NCBI GenBank assembly: GCA_965223835.1
Contig: CBDCXQ010000001.1
Span: 434,001 to 498,000 of the forward strand
DNA from: CAVYXZ01 sp965223835
GTDB lineage: Bacteria > Chloroflexota > Anaerolineae > Aggregatilineales > Phototrophicaceae
DNA: 64,000 nt
Reading direction: 5' to 3'
In this document: one piece after another, positions 36,397 through 45,684 of the stretch
How the letters are laid out: each line of letters opens with the position of its first letter
Position numbering within the stretch: position 1 is the first letter of the stretch
Notes under the pieces: generated by a model
Database searches by the model: none
What the model was told of the DNA's origin: nothing
Seen by the model: the letters and a program-made list of their open reading frames with translations, nothing else
Made by a program: the position numbers and the translations under genes

Positions 36397-38220
36397 ATGG
36401 CTGACAATGATCCGCTGATTGGCACCCAACTGGGTGATTACAAAATCGCCGATGTGATTGGTCATGGTGGTATGGGGCGGGTTTACCGGGGCTTCGATGA
36501 AAAATTAGAGCGTTATTCAGCGGTCAAGGTTTTCGACGCCAAGGGATTTCAGGGCGATGAAATGGAAGAGTATCGGGCGCGTTTCCAACGGGAGGCGCGG
36601 GCGATCGCTCGGTTGAAACATCCCAACATTGTGGGGGTTTACCAGTTTGGTCAGGCTGGTGATAGCTTGCATTATATGGCGATGGTCTACATTGATGGTC
36701 GCGATTTGCGGACGATCATCAGGGAAAAAGCCGCTAAAAACGAACAACTGAAGCCCGAAGCCATCCTGCGCATCGTCACCGATGTGGCGTCGGCGCTGGA
36801 TTATGCCCACGAGCAGAAGGTCATCCACCGGGATATTAAGCCATCCAACGTGATGGTAATGGAAGATGGACACGCGGTACTGACTGATTTTGGCCTGGTC
36901 CTGAATGTTTCAGAGGGCACCATCGGCACCACGTTTGGCAGCGTCCATTATATCGCGCCGGAACAGGCCCTGGATTCGGCTAAAGCAGTGCCCCAGAGTG
37001 ATATGTATTCGCTGGGTATTGTCTTATACGAAATGCTCACAGGCCGTGTTCCATTTGAGGACCAGTCGGCGATGAATGTTGCGCTCAAACATGTGCGGGA
37101 AACACCGCCGCCGCCGCGCAAATATAACCCGGATATCTCCCCCGAACTGGAAGCAGTGGTGCTGCGTACCTTAAGTAAAGAGCCGGATCAACGCTATCCA
37201 GACGGCAACAGCTTTGTTCAGGCCCTTGAAAATGCGTTTGGCCTGATTGATGAAGATGAACATACGCGCCGGGTGGTTATTCCCGATTGGGCAAAGGCCG
37301 TTGGCAAGGCGAACGGGAAGGCCGATGACAGGCCCGCTGCACCAGTTGACAAGCCAGGACCAACACCCCGCCCCGATATTCCTGCCCCGGTGATTGCTGA
37401 ACCGCAGGACGATACCCTGGATGAGAAGTCAGAAACACCAAAACCGCCGGTCGCTGTCCGAATCAATCGCTGGCGGAATCTGATCGGCATCGGCGTAACC
37501 GTAGTCGTGGTTTTGGTTGGATTACTGGTTCTTACTGGATTGGGCGGTAACAATTTGGGTGATGAGATTGCCGCGCCGGCAACCGGGACACCCGCCGCTG
37601 TTGCGGTGATTGAAGCAACAGCAACCGATGAGCCTACAGCCAGGCCGAGGGCAACGTTGGCTAATTTGTCAACGGAACAACCGACGGAAACCCCGGTACA
37701 ATCAACTGAGACTTCGACCAATGTACCGCCAACCCCGACCATTCAACCCAGCGCTTCGCCAACCATACGACCGACCCATACCAGCACCCGGCGGCCTGCG
37801 CCAATTGAGTCTGGAATGCAGGTCCCGGCCCGATTGGTTTTTGATGATGATATGTTCCTGCTGATTAACGAATCGAATGAGGTGATGGATGTGAGCAACA
37901 TCACATTTGTGCAGGTGGTCGAAGCGGGTGATGACCTGACATTTTCGTCATCACGTTGGACGGGTGGTGGCGTGTCGATTGATGCGCTACCCATCGGCGA
38001 TTGTTTTCAAATCTATACCACTAATGTGGGAGTTGGCGATACACCCGAAAGTTGTGAGGTTCGGCATAAGTGGGACCAGGCATCTTTCGTGCGCTGGTTC
38101 TGGGTCAGTGAAGTGCCCGGCGCGCAATTTGAAGTCCGGCGGCAGGATAGTGTGATTGGCGAGTGTCAGATCAGCTTGGGGGAATGTGTGGTCGATATGC
38201 AACCTGGCAGCCCGAATTAG
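36397..38220 (+). CDS. Transmembrane Ser/Thr protein kinase (PknB-like)
   Basis: ATG 36397 has GAGAAGG upstream and is preferred over ATG 36367, giving 607 aa. About 14-275 is a full kinase: IGHGGMGRVYRG, AVKVF, VIHRDIKPSNVMV, LTDFGLV and HYIAPEQA. A Pro/Lys-rich juxtamembrane part leads to one membrane helix at about 361-383 (IGIGVTVVVVLVGLLVLTGL). Outside, a Thr/Pro-rich stalk (TPVQSTETSTNVPPTPT) carries a C-terminal beta domain (about 480-607) with four cysteines that could form two disulfides (GDCFQIYT, ESCEV, GECQISLGECVV). No PASTA repeats occur, so the ligand is not muropeptide in the known way. It is divergent from the ClpC operon, with 273 bp between them. Its stop overlaps the stop of the convergent ATPase gene by 4 nt. 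Confidence 0.93.
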   Translation: MADNDPLIGTQLGDYKIADVIGHGGMGRVYRGFDEKLERYSAVKVFDAKGFQGDEMEEYRARFQREARAIARLKHPNIVGVYQFGQAGDSLHYMAMVYIDGRDLRTIIREKAAKNEQLKPEAILRIVTDVASALDYAHEQKVIHRDIKPSNVMVMEDGHAVLTDFGLVLNVSEGTIGTTFGSVHYIAPEQALDSAKAVPQSDMYSLGIVLYEMLTGRVPFEDQSAMNVALKHVRETPPPPRKYNPDISPELEAVVLRTLSKEPDQRYPDGNSFVQALENAFGLIDEDEHTRRVVIPDWAKAVGKANGKADDRPAAPVDKPGPTPRPDIPAPVIAEPQDDTLDEKSETPKPPVAVRINRWRNLIGIGVTVVVVLVGLLVLTGLGGNNLGDEIAAPATGTPAAVAVIEATATDEPTARPRATLANLSTEQPTETPVQSTETSTNVPPTPTIQPSASPTIRPTHTSTRRPAPIESGMQVPARLVFDDDMFLLINESNEVMDVSNITFVQVVEAGDDLTFSSSRWTGGGVSIDALPIGDCFQIYTTNVGVGDTPESCEVRHKWDQASFVRWFWVSEVPGAQFEVRRQDSVIGECQISLGECVVDMQPGSPN

Positions 38221-39488
38221 TTTTCTAATGTGACCGTCGCTTGCGGGATACTGGTTACACTGGCGGACTGCGGTTCATTGCTGACCAGGATGAAGATCAG
38301 CAACATAATAATCACCAGGAGCGCGGCCACCAGCGCCAGTGGGGAACGCCAGCGGGCGGCAGCAGTTGACGACCCTAACCCTTGTCGTGCATGTTCTAAC
38401 AGCCACATCTGAAACAGGCCGGTGTTGAGTTCGATGCCGCTGGCTTGATGGGTGAGTAGCTCACGATATTCCAGACTGCGCAAAACAGCGTTGGTCGCCG
38501 TGCGATCCAGCGGATAATCGGTGTCAATCAGCCAGTTTGCAACCCGTGTTGCGTCTAATGCTTGCAACGGGTTGGCATAATGCAGTTGACTCAATGCCAG
38601 CAGCACCAGTTGTTCATTGTCACTGGATTCGGCCCACCAGCGGGCCAGATCCGAGCTGCTGGTCACGTAGATGGCCGTGTTGATTTGCTTGATAATCTCC
38701 GGCGTGATGGTCACGATTTGCGTATGGGTTTCTTGATAGTCATAAAGCTGGGCCGCGAGGCGTTGGACAAGCCAGGGATGTCCGCCAGTGGCCCGATGCG
38801 CGGCCAGCACTGCCGCTTCAGTCAGGTCGTAGCGACCACTGACCGGCTGAGTCAGTAGCCAGCCAACTTCAGCCAGACTGAGGCGATGCAAACGGAAAAT
38901 CTGATGGTCATCAACCAATGGTGTCAGCTTATGCAGTTCGTCCTCGCGCTCGGCGGGGAAGGTCATCACCAGCTTCAACTGAGGGTAATCAGTTAACAAT
39001 TGCTGGAAATATTCAAAACGGTCAGCCGCGAGATCAGGGGCATCCAACCAGCGGTCGGCATCATCCAGCAGGACGACTAACCGGCGATGGGGGCGAATAA
39101 TCTGGCAGATTTCTGGCAGCCACACCGTCGCAAACCAGGTGCGCCAATCGGCTGGTGGCGGGTCGGTTAGGGGTAAGCGACTGACGGTAATTTCGCGCTG
39201 AGCCAGTGAATGCTCGGTGCCGCGCACGATTTCCTGTATTAGCAACGCCGCGGTCGGGTGCTCCAGCGTCGCCAACGGGAGCTGAATGCCCATAAATGGG
39301 TCGTCAAAGGCGATGTCAAACCGGCGCAACAAGGCTGTTTTGCCCTGACCATGTTGTCCCAGAAAGACCAGGGCACTGTTGGTGTGGGGGTCTTTGATGT
39401 ACTGGTCGAGGCGTGTGAGTTGAGTCTGACGCCCGGCAAAGGGCGGCAACGGATGCTGGTAGGGGTTAGATGAATAATCGGCGTCCAT
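38217..39488 (-). CDS. STAND-like AAA ATPase with C-terminal membrane anchor
   Basis: The 423-aa protein starts with NPYQHPLPPFAGRQTQLTRL, a typical lead-in to AAA_16/STAND ATPases. Walker A is LGQHGQGKTALL, Walker B is LVVLLDDADRWL, and the following KLVMTFPAERE strand and GGHPWLVQRLAAQL helix fit the NB-ARC-like arrangement. A winged-helix-like region (about 280-365) leads to one membrane helix near 385-407 (LALVAALLVIIMLLIFILV) and a short tail outside. The layout resembles a membrane-tethered signalling switch. Its gene ends tail-to-tail with the transmembrane kinase, sharing 4 nt. Partner and trigger are unknown. Confidence 0.85.
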   Translation of the reverse strand: MDADYSSNPYQHPLPPFAGRQTQLTRLDQYIKDPHTNSALVFLGQHGQGKTALLRRFDIAFDDPFMGIQLPLATLEHPTAALLIQEIVRGTEHSLAQREITVSRLPLTDPPPADWRTWFATVWLPEICQIIRPHRRLVVLLDDADRWLDAPDLAADRFEYFQQLLTDYPQLKLVMTFPAEREDELHKLTPLVDDHQIFRLHRLSLAEVGWLLTQPVSGRYDLTEAAVLAAHRATGGHPWLVQRLAAQLYDYQETHTQIVTITPEIIKQINTAIYVTSSSDLARWWAESSDNEQLVLLALSQLHYANPLQALDATRVANWLIDTDYPLDRTATNAVLRSLEYRELLTHQASGIELNTGLFQMWLLEHARQGLGSSTAAARWRSPLALVAALLVIIMLLIFILVSNEPQSASVTSIPQATVTLEN

Positions 39489-39648
39489 AATAGCCTTTAG
39501 CTTCAGTTCGTTGGCCTGTCGCCAAAAACCAGTCGCTCAGGTCAGAATCGTGATTGATATATGTGCCAAGTGTAATTCAACCTGCTGTTGACCCGCAACC
39601 TTCCGCTATAATGCGCGAGGATTCAGCCAGAGAGCCAAAGAGGATAGG

Positions 39649-40224
39649 ATGTCAACCATGTCGCAATCGCCGCACGCGCTGGCGTTGGTCGGGATGCCGG
39701 GCGCAGGGAAAACGCTGTGTGCCGCCCACTTGCAAGCCCTGGGGTTTGCCCACTTTCGTTTTGGCAAGATCGTGGTTGATGAAGTCGAACGGCGCGGATT
39801 GCCGATTAATCCGGTGAATGAGCGTATGGTACGGGAAGAACTACGCGCTAAGGAGGGTATCAACACGATCGCGCAGCGGGCGCTGCCGCATCTCAAAACG
39901 GCGCTGAATCAGCATCGGCGGCTGGTGATTGATGGTCTTTACGGCTTCGGCGAATATAAGTTGCTGCACGCTGAATTGGGCGCACGAATGGTCGTGGTAG
40001 CGATCATCAGTGCGCGTCACCTGCGCTATGAACGACTGGCCCGGCGTCCCGAACGACCCCTGACGCCAGCGGAGGCCGAAGAACGCGATTTTAACGAGAT
40101 TGAGAAGCTGGAAAAAGGCGGCCCGATAGCCATTGCCGATTATACACTGCTGAACAATCGCGGTCCCGACGAACTTTTACGAGAACTCGACACCCTGCGC
40201 AAAGCGATTCGATTCTATCCTTGA
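39649..40224 (+). CDS. Small P-loop kinase, dephospho-CoA kinase/UPF0200-like
   Basis: The 191-aa protein starts LALVGMPGAGKTLCAAHLQALGF and continues FRFGKIVVDEVERRGLPIN and RMVREELRAKEGINTIAQRALP. This order is close to UPF0200 proteins, best known from archaea, with a nucleoside/dephospho-CoA kinase fold; RHLRYERLARRPE is a lid-like Arg segment. It probably moves phosphate from ATP to a nucleotide-like compound. The substrate is not established, and a normal bacterial coaE function would be an overclaim. AGAGGATAGG precedes the ATG. It stands between the convergent cheR and the divergent STAND gene and is a single-gene unit. Confidence 0.8.
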   Translation: MSTMSQSPHALALVGMPGAGKTLCAAHLQALGFAHFRFGKIVVDEVERRGLPINPVNERMVREELRAKEGINTIAQRALPHLKTALNQHRRLVIDGLYGFGEYKLLHAELGARMVVVAIISARHLRYERLARRPERPLTPAEAEERDFNEIEKLEKGGPIAIADYTLLNNRGPDELLRELDTLRKAIRFYP

Positions 40225-40246
40225 CGGCTTAACCAATTGTCAGATG

Positions 40247-41644
40247 CTATTCAGGCGCAACTTCCAGGCTATCGAGTTGGGTCTGGATGAAAGTGCCGAA
40301 GGTGGCGGCGGTCATATCACTGAGGTCAGAGACAGGTGTTTCCGGTGGCAGATCACGAATCAGGTCGCGGGCGGTCTCCCAGGCCCGGCAAGCACGTAAC
40401 TGATCGCCGCTTTGCGCATACAGGTTGCCCAGCATGAAAGTCGCTAAAGGATGATCGCGCTGGCAGTAAAGGGCGGCGCGTACTGCCTCTTCCGCGGCAA
40501 TTCTTTCACCGCTTTCCAGGTACAGCGTGGCCCGCAGGTAATAAGCATCGGCGAGCATGGTGTCGGTTTGCAGCGCGGCGTCCAGATGGGCCTGGGCTTC
40601 GGGCACCGCCTGTCGGTTGGCAAAAATGTAAGCCAATAATGTGTGGGCCTGGGCGTCATGCGGATGTTCTGTCAGTAATTCTGCCAGGACCTGCTCCGCC
40701 TTACCCGGCTGGTCAGCGTGAACCGCTGCCACCGCGTTAGCATACAACGCCTGCGGTGGTTGGCGACCATTGGCTGCGGGCAGCATGCTGGGTTGCCGGG
40801 CTTGGTACCGCCGCGTAATCGGCTGGTCCTGAATTTGCTCGGTTTTTTGATAGGCAATTGCACCGGGGTAGATGTGGGTAATCCAGCGTTCGCGTCGGGT
40901 ATGAATGGCTTCGGATTGACCGAGGACTAGCCAACCATTAGCGCTTAAGTTGTCGAATAGGGTTGCTTCCATCGCCGTCACATGCTCATTGGTCAGGTAG
41001 ATGAGTACGTTGCGGCAAAAGATGATGTCGAGTTGGGGTAATGGGGGAGCGTCCAACAGGTTCGCCTGGCGGAAAATCACCTGTTCGCGCAATGCCGGTT
41101 TGATCTGCCAGCCGCCCGGAACCGGAACAAAATACTGCCCGCGCAGGTTAGGCTGTGTATGGCGAAACGCCCATTCACGATATATGCCGTCTCGAGCGTG
41201 TTCCAGCGCTTGCTCATTAATGTCAGTGCCGATCAGATTGATGGTCCAGCGGTCAACATCGGGCAGCAATTCACGCAACAAAATGGCGATGGAGTAGGGT
41301 TCTTCGCCAGTCGCACAACCGGCACACCATATATTGAGTTCATGATGACGCTGGTCACGGCGGTGCCGAATCAAACTTTCGAAAATCGGTGTCCGCAAGG
41401 CGTCAAACAGCGTCGCATCACGGAAGAAATACGTTTCACCAATGGTCAGGGCCTGTACCACCGCCTGCCAGGCCGCTGCTGTTACCGCGCTGTGGCGCAA
41501 GGTATGATAAAAACCGGGCAGATCACCGGCGGCGAGATCGTGCAGAATGGCTTGTAAGTCGGATTGGAACCGCGTGCGCACCGACAGACCGGTGCGCTGT
41601 TCAATCAACGCGCTTATATCATCAAATTGCATAGTGAGCTTCAT
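40247..41644 (-). CDS. CheR-type protein-glutamate methyltransferase with C-terminal TPRs
   Basis: The 465-aa protein has the CheR N-terminal helical domain (about 8-70), followed by GETYFFRD, the SAM-binding IWCAGCATGEEPYSIAILL and NLIGTDINEQALEHAR, then IIFCRNVLIYL and GWLVLGQSE. These are all diagnostic of the methyltransferase that adds methyl groups to chemoreceptor glutamates. Residues about 290-445 are TPR-like (ANAVAAVHADQPGKAEQVLAEL, AQAHTLLAYIFANRQ). No CheB, CheA, CheW or receptor is next to it, so it may belong to a non-motility signalling path or act in trans. Confidence 0.92.
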   Translation of the reverse strand: MKLTMQFDDISALIEQRTGLSVRTRFQSDLQAILHDLAAGDLPGFYHTLRHSAVTAAAWQAVVQALTIGETYFFRDATLFDALRTPIFESLIRHRRDQRHHELNIWCAGCATGEEPYSIAILLRELLPDVDRWTINLIGTDINEQALEHARDGIYREWAFRHTQPNLRGQYFVPVPGGWQIKPALREQVIFRQANLLDAPPLPQLDIIFCRNVLIYLTNEHVTAMEATLFDNLSANGWLVLGQSEAIHTRRERWITHIYPGAIAYQKTEQIQDQPITRRYQARQPSMLPAANGRQPPQALYANAVAAVHADQPGKAEQVLAELLTEHPHDAQAHTLLAYIFANRQAVPEAQAHLDAALQTDTMLADAYYLRATLYLESGERIAAEEAVRAALYCQRDHPLATFMLGNLYAQSGDQLRACRAWETARDLIRDLPPETPVSDLSDMTAATFGTFIQTQLDSLEVAPE

Positions 41645-41865
41645 TGTTAAACGCCTTCATTAAACAGTATAACAGTTCTGCGATAAAACCAAGCGGTGTT
41701 TTCCTAATCATCACATTGAAAGTACAATTCTAAAATGTACAGGAACCTAACAGGCGGTTGCCATTGAATCGTTTATAAAACGCTGCCAAGTTATGCCAGG
41801 GGACGGGTGTTATGATGTCGGAGACTTATGCTGACGACGACCACCGTTTAATCTTTGTATGTTGA

Positions 41866-41894
41866 TTGACAGACCACTATGCATTTTCTATACT
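41866..41894 (+). promoter_or_regulatory. Promoter of the giant exported protein gene
   Basis: Perfect TTGACA at 41866-41871, 17-nt spacer and TATACT at 41889-41894. It is one of the best promoters in the window. It shows that the ATG at 41879 cannot be used and supports the GTG at 41924. Confidence 0.8.
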
Positions 41895-41923
41895 CGCTGC
41901 GGGTGACTCAAGGAGAGACGACG

Positions 41924-44900
41924 GTGCCGCGCTTTTTGCCAATTGTGCTGATTACGCTACTCTTGCTCGCTGGAGCGCAGAGCCTGGCTCAGAATGGTTT
42001 TGTGCCAGCGGTGGGCGATCCACCAGTTGCCGCCAATATCGCGGTCAGTGCCCCCAACGAAGCGGGAATTGTAACCATCAGTGGCACGCCGAATGCGGTT
42101 TTCCCCAGTGCGCAACTGGCGATTCGAAATCTCTATACCGAGCAAACGGTCTATGTCCAAGCTGGATTGACGGGCACGTTTGAAACCCGCCTGTTTGGTC
42201 CGGGTAATACCCCGTTCTTGATTAGCCCGGCAGTGGAGATTCCGGCCCGCTTGCGCGATCTTCCTGGATCACTGCCTGGTGGTCCAGCCACCATTGTTTA
42301 TGGGAATTCAGTCTTACCGGCATCGCCCGCAACCCCGATTACACCGCTCATCATTGATGGTTCAGTGACTGATTGGGAACAGATTGGTGGTGCGCGGTTC
42401 GAGGCGGCGGATGGTGCCGTCGTTTATGGGCTGCGCAATACCGAATCGCTGTATATTGCGCTGGCTTTGCCCCGGATCCCAACTGATTACTGGAAGATGG
42501 GTGTGACCTATACGCTGGAAGGGGCGACCTATGAGGTATTGCTCGATCCACGATTGGTCGAGGAAGCAGCAACCTGGAAACGATTGACCCCGATTGAGAA
42601 TGATCTGGGAACACTGGCAGCGGTTAAAACGCAGGCTGCAGCCATTGAATTGCGTATTCCACTGGAACCGCTGCGGGCGACGCTGGGTGCGGTTTTAGAA
42701 TCAGCAACGCTGGATCGCCTGGATTTCCTCGCAGCCGATAACAGCAGCCTGCTGTCAATTTCGCTGGCATCTGATTTCCCGGCATTTGATGAAGTAGATG
42801 GTCTGGTCTACCCGGACGGGGCAAGGCTGGCGGATGCCACGCCGTTTACGGTGTCCGGCCCGGTGGCACAGGGGGCTGGCGTCTGGCACGCGGCGGGTCG
42901 GGTCAATCAACTCGATTTTGCGCCGGGCGATCGGCTGCGGTTACAGATGGATGTTAATCTGTCCGCGTCTGATTTACCAGAAACGCTGGTTGGGCTGAGC
43001 ATGGTTGGACAGTTGCGATTGCAACCCCTGGTTGATGCCGATGGGGTGCAAGCGGCGGGGGGACTCAACAGCAATAATGGCTGGTCAACGGTCCGCACGC
43101 CCAGTGGTCTCGTGGTCGATAATCTACGCAGTGATTTTGTGCTGGGGGATGTGGTGGTGCCCGCGCCGCAGGTGTTGCGCCGCGACGATCAGCTGATCTT
43201 TGGCCTGGATTTTGATCTTGAACTGCCCGAAACCTTGCCATCGGGTCGCTATGGTCTGATTTTCCAGGGCTATGGTCAGGTGGGCAATGGCAACCGCTTT
43301 CAATGGCAGGATAATGGTCTGCTGGGCATTGGGCCGGGCATCTCACGGCTCCACCTCACCCGTTTGCCGCTGGTTCTTAATCTGGGTGAGGTTGCCACCG
43401 GTCATTTGATCTGGGGTTTGTTGATGGACGACCCTAGCGAGGGGAGTCGCGGGATTCTGGCGCGGGAAGATCAGAGCCGGGCAGCGCTTTCAAATCGGGT
43501 GCGCTTTAACAGTCCAACCTATATTTTGCCACCCTTTGTCGACCCGGCTGGTGAGGAAGCGCGGCGCTATTCGTTGGAACCCTACTTGCTGGCGCAACTG
43601 CCCAATGCATATCAATCTACTGGTGCGCCGTTAATTCCGTTTGAACTGCCCAGTGGCGACATTACGGTGAAAGTCACGCGACCTGATGGTATTGTGGAAA
43701 ATCTGGGCCGGTCAACCATTATTCAAAATCGGTTATCAACGGTGGCGCTTGATGAACGTGACCGTTTTGGTCGCCAATCGCCGCTTGACATTTACCGGCT
43801 GACGACTCTCAACCCCATGTTTTCTGGCTATCAATTCAGTCAGTATGGCGCCTACGTGATTGAGGTGCAGGGTGATCTGATCGACATCTGGGGGAATGCT
43901 TATGCCGGGGGTGGCACCTATGATGTGCTGGTTGCTGAGCAATTTGATATGGAGTTGGGGGTGTTATCAGGCACGCCGTTTGAGGTGGGGGACGCTTTTT
44001 ATCCCGGCTTGAAAGTTTCACCCGGCACCCCGGCTGATGTGACTGTCACCGCTCGCATCTACCCCTTAGATGGTAGTCCCGTCATCGAGCAGGAGATTTC
44101 CGGGCAGGCCAATCGTTATGGCTACTTCGCGGCAGCAGGTTTCACGTTTACAGTGCCGGGCGAATACGTCATTGACTATGAGGCCCGTTATACTGACAGC
44201 CTGGGTCGGCTGTGGGCGGGCAGCTTTCGTAGTGCCGGGGTGATTGCCCAGCCCGATAGTGCGCTCATTGCGCACGGGCAGCGCGGCCTGAACGATTATT
44301 ATCCCGGCACCCGACCCGCGTGGTTTTCAACCCGAACCTATGGCCCGGACGATGCGCCGCTGCGCCTAAACTATCCGTATCATTCGGGGGACGTCTTGTG
44401 GTATACCGCTGGTGATCGCAATACGGTTCGACCGACTATCACCGTTCAGGATACAGTCGGTCATTATGCTGACTGGCTGGTGAACGCGCTTGGCGATTAT
44501 CGCTCATTGGATGGCTTGAGCATTACCCGCCGCGCCCAGCGGGCCGAGTTGCCAGTTGGGGTGACGGGCGGCAACCAGCCTGATTTTAATCCAGTTTTAG
44601 AGCCGGTTGTGAACGAAGCCTATACCTATATCAGCGTCGTGCGGCCTGGTTTGACGGTGCGGCAGTTTGTGGTTGGCAGCGATGATGAGGGGCTGTTGCT
44701 GCATTGGGACATGGATGACCCCTACAACGAGCAAATTGGTTCGGGTCTTAAGGGTGATCTGGTTGGTGATTACGTGTTTATGTTCGGTGGTGCCGTTGCG
44801 CGCAACCCGGAGGCCGCAATCGCTGAAACAGCCATCTTTGGCTCGACCGGTTTTGTGACCGACGAGCGCGATACGCTGGGTGCACGCGTTTATCCGCCCT

Positions 44901-45679
44901 ATCGTGGTAACGCGGGTGGGGCTGATGGTGGACCGCTCTTGAATGTTTTGGATGAGCCGGTGACGATGTTTTTTCATCCAACCGGCGTGCGTCCGGGGCA
45001 GGTCTTGGCTATTGGCGATACGCTGGCGATCGCGGGTCAAATGGCCCCGGCGTTGGCTTCCGATGTTCGCGTGACCGTGACGAACCCGGCAGGTGAAACC
45101 CAGCTATTTACCGGCCAGGCTAACGTTATTGGCTATTTTTATGATCCGGCCCATAATTTAACAGTCGATCAACCGGGTATCTGGAAGGTTGAAATCGAGA
45201 CCTGGCATGAAGGCCTGACATCAGCGGGTCCCATTGTTGATGCGGTGCCGATGGGTGGTGTCCTGGGTGTGGAAGATCGCTTTGCCGTGTATGTCGTGCC
45301 GGAAGATGAACCGGCATTAGCCTGGAACGATGATCGCCAGGATTTCGCCGTACCGGGGGCGTTGCCTTACAATTTTAACTTTGCTATCCCGGAAGGTTGG
45401 GTGAATGCTCAGGTTGATCATACCGTGACGATTCCGGGCTTTCTGCTGCGTTCCGGTCCACTGAATGTAAGTGGTACCTCGTTCAGTTTTCAGCACAATC
45501 CGACGAATTTGAATGCGCTCTTTCCCAATGTAGAGGTTGACGCGCGGTTGGATGGTCCGGCTGCCGCCGACCCGGTGACATTGACCTTTGTGGTCACGGG
45601 CGAGGATGCCGATGGACAGCCGCAAATTCGGACTCGAATCTTCACCCTTTTTTATGATCGCCTGATTACGCTGGAGTGA
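41924..45679 (+). CDS. Large exported beta-rich protein with CBM9-like segment
   Basis: From GTG 41924, with AAGGAG 7 nt before it, the protein is 1251 aa with a signal peptide (PRFLPIVLITLLLLAGAQSLAQ). A segment starting IIDGSVTDWEQIGGARFEAA, then VVYGLRNTESLYIALALP, resembles the carbohydrate-binding module 9/DOMON-like fold at about 150-260. The rest looks like many beta-sandwich (Ig/FN3-type) units, for example VTARIYPLDGSPVIEQEIS then YFAAAGFTFTVPGEYVIDYEARY, and the parallel pair IAGQMAPALASDVRVTVTNP then QPGIWKVEIETW. Only a few cysteines and no CxxCH are seen. It overlaps or abuts a propeller-cytochrome gene, so the pair may form one cell-surface redox assembly. No enzymatic motif was recognised. 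Confidence 0.8.
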   Translation: MPRFLPIVLITLLLLAGAQSLAQNGFVPAVGDPPVAANIAVSAPNEAGIVTISGTPNAVFPSAQLAIRNLYTEQTVYVQAGLTGTFETRLFGPGNTPFLISPAVEIPARLRDLPGSLPGGPATIVYGNSVLPASPATPITPLIIDGSVTDWEQIGGARFEAADGAVVYGLRNTESLYIALALPRIPTDYWKMGVTYTLEGATYEVLLDPRLVEEAATWKRLTPIENDLGTLAAVKTQAAAIELRIPLEPLRATLGAVLESATLDRLDFLAADNSSLLSISLASDFPAFDEVDGLVYPDGARLADATPFTVSGPVAQGAGVWHAAGRVNQLDFAPGDRLRLQMDVNLSASDLPETLVGLSMVGQLRLQPLVDADGVQAAGGLNSNNGWSTVRTPSGLVVDNLRSDFVLGDVVVPAPQVLRRDDQLIFGLDFDLELPETLPSGRYGLIFQGYGQVGNGNRFQWQDNGLLGIGPGISRLHLTRLPLVLNLGEVATGHLIWGLLMDDPSEGSRGILAREDQSRAALSNRVRFNSPTYILPPFVDPAGEEARRYSLEPYLLAQLPNAYQSTGAPLIPFELPSGDITVKVTRPDGIVENLGRSTIIQNRLSTVALDERDRFGRQSPLDIYRLTTLNPMFSGYQFSQYGAYVIEVQGDLIDIWGNAYAGGGTYDVLVAEQFDMELGVLSGTPFEVGDAFYPGLKVSPGTPADVTVTARIYPLDGSPVIEQEISGQANRYGYFAAAGFTFTVPGEYVIDYEARYTDSLGRLWAGSFRSAGVIAQPDSALIAHGQRGLNDYYPGTRPAWFSTRTYGPDDAPLRLNYPYHSGDVLWYTAGDRNTVRPTITVQDTVGHYADWLVNALGDYRSLDGLSITRRAQRAELPVGVTGGNQPDFNPVLEPVVNEAYTYISVVRPGLTVRQFVVGSDDEGLLLHWDMDDPYNEQIGSGLKGDLVGDYVFMFGGAVARNPEAAIAETAIFGSTGFVTDERDTLGARVYPPYRGNAGGADGGPLLNVLDEPVTMFFHPTGVRPGQVLAIGDTLAIAGQMAPALASDVRVTVTNPAGETQLFTGQANVIGYFYDPAHNLTVDQPGIWKVEIETWHEGLTSAGPIVDAVPMGGVLGVEDRFAVYVVPEDEPALAWNDDRQDFAVPGALPYNFNFAIPEGWVNAQVDHTVTIPGFLLRSGPLNVSGTSFSFQHNPTNLNALFPNVEVDARLDGPAAADPVTLTFVVTGEDADGQPQIRTRIFTLFYDRLITLE

Positions 45680-45684
45680 AGCCT

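Noticed and set aside
41879..41923. ATG at 41879 as start of the giant exported protein
   Set aside because: It lies inside the promoter spacer; the GTG at 41924 has AAGGAG and places the signal peptide at the N-terminus.
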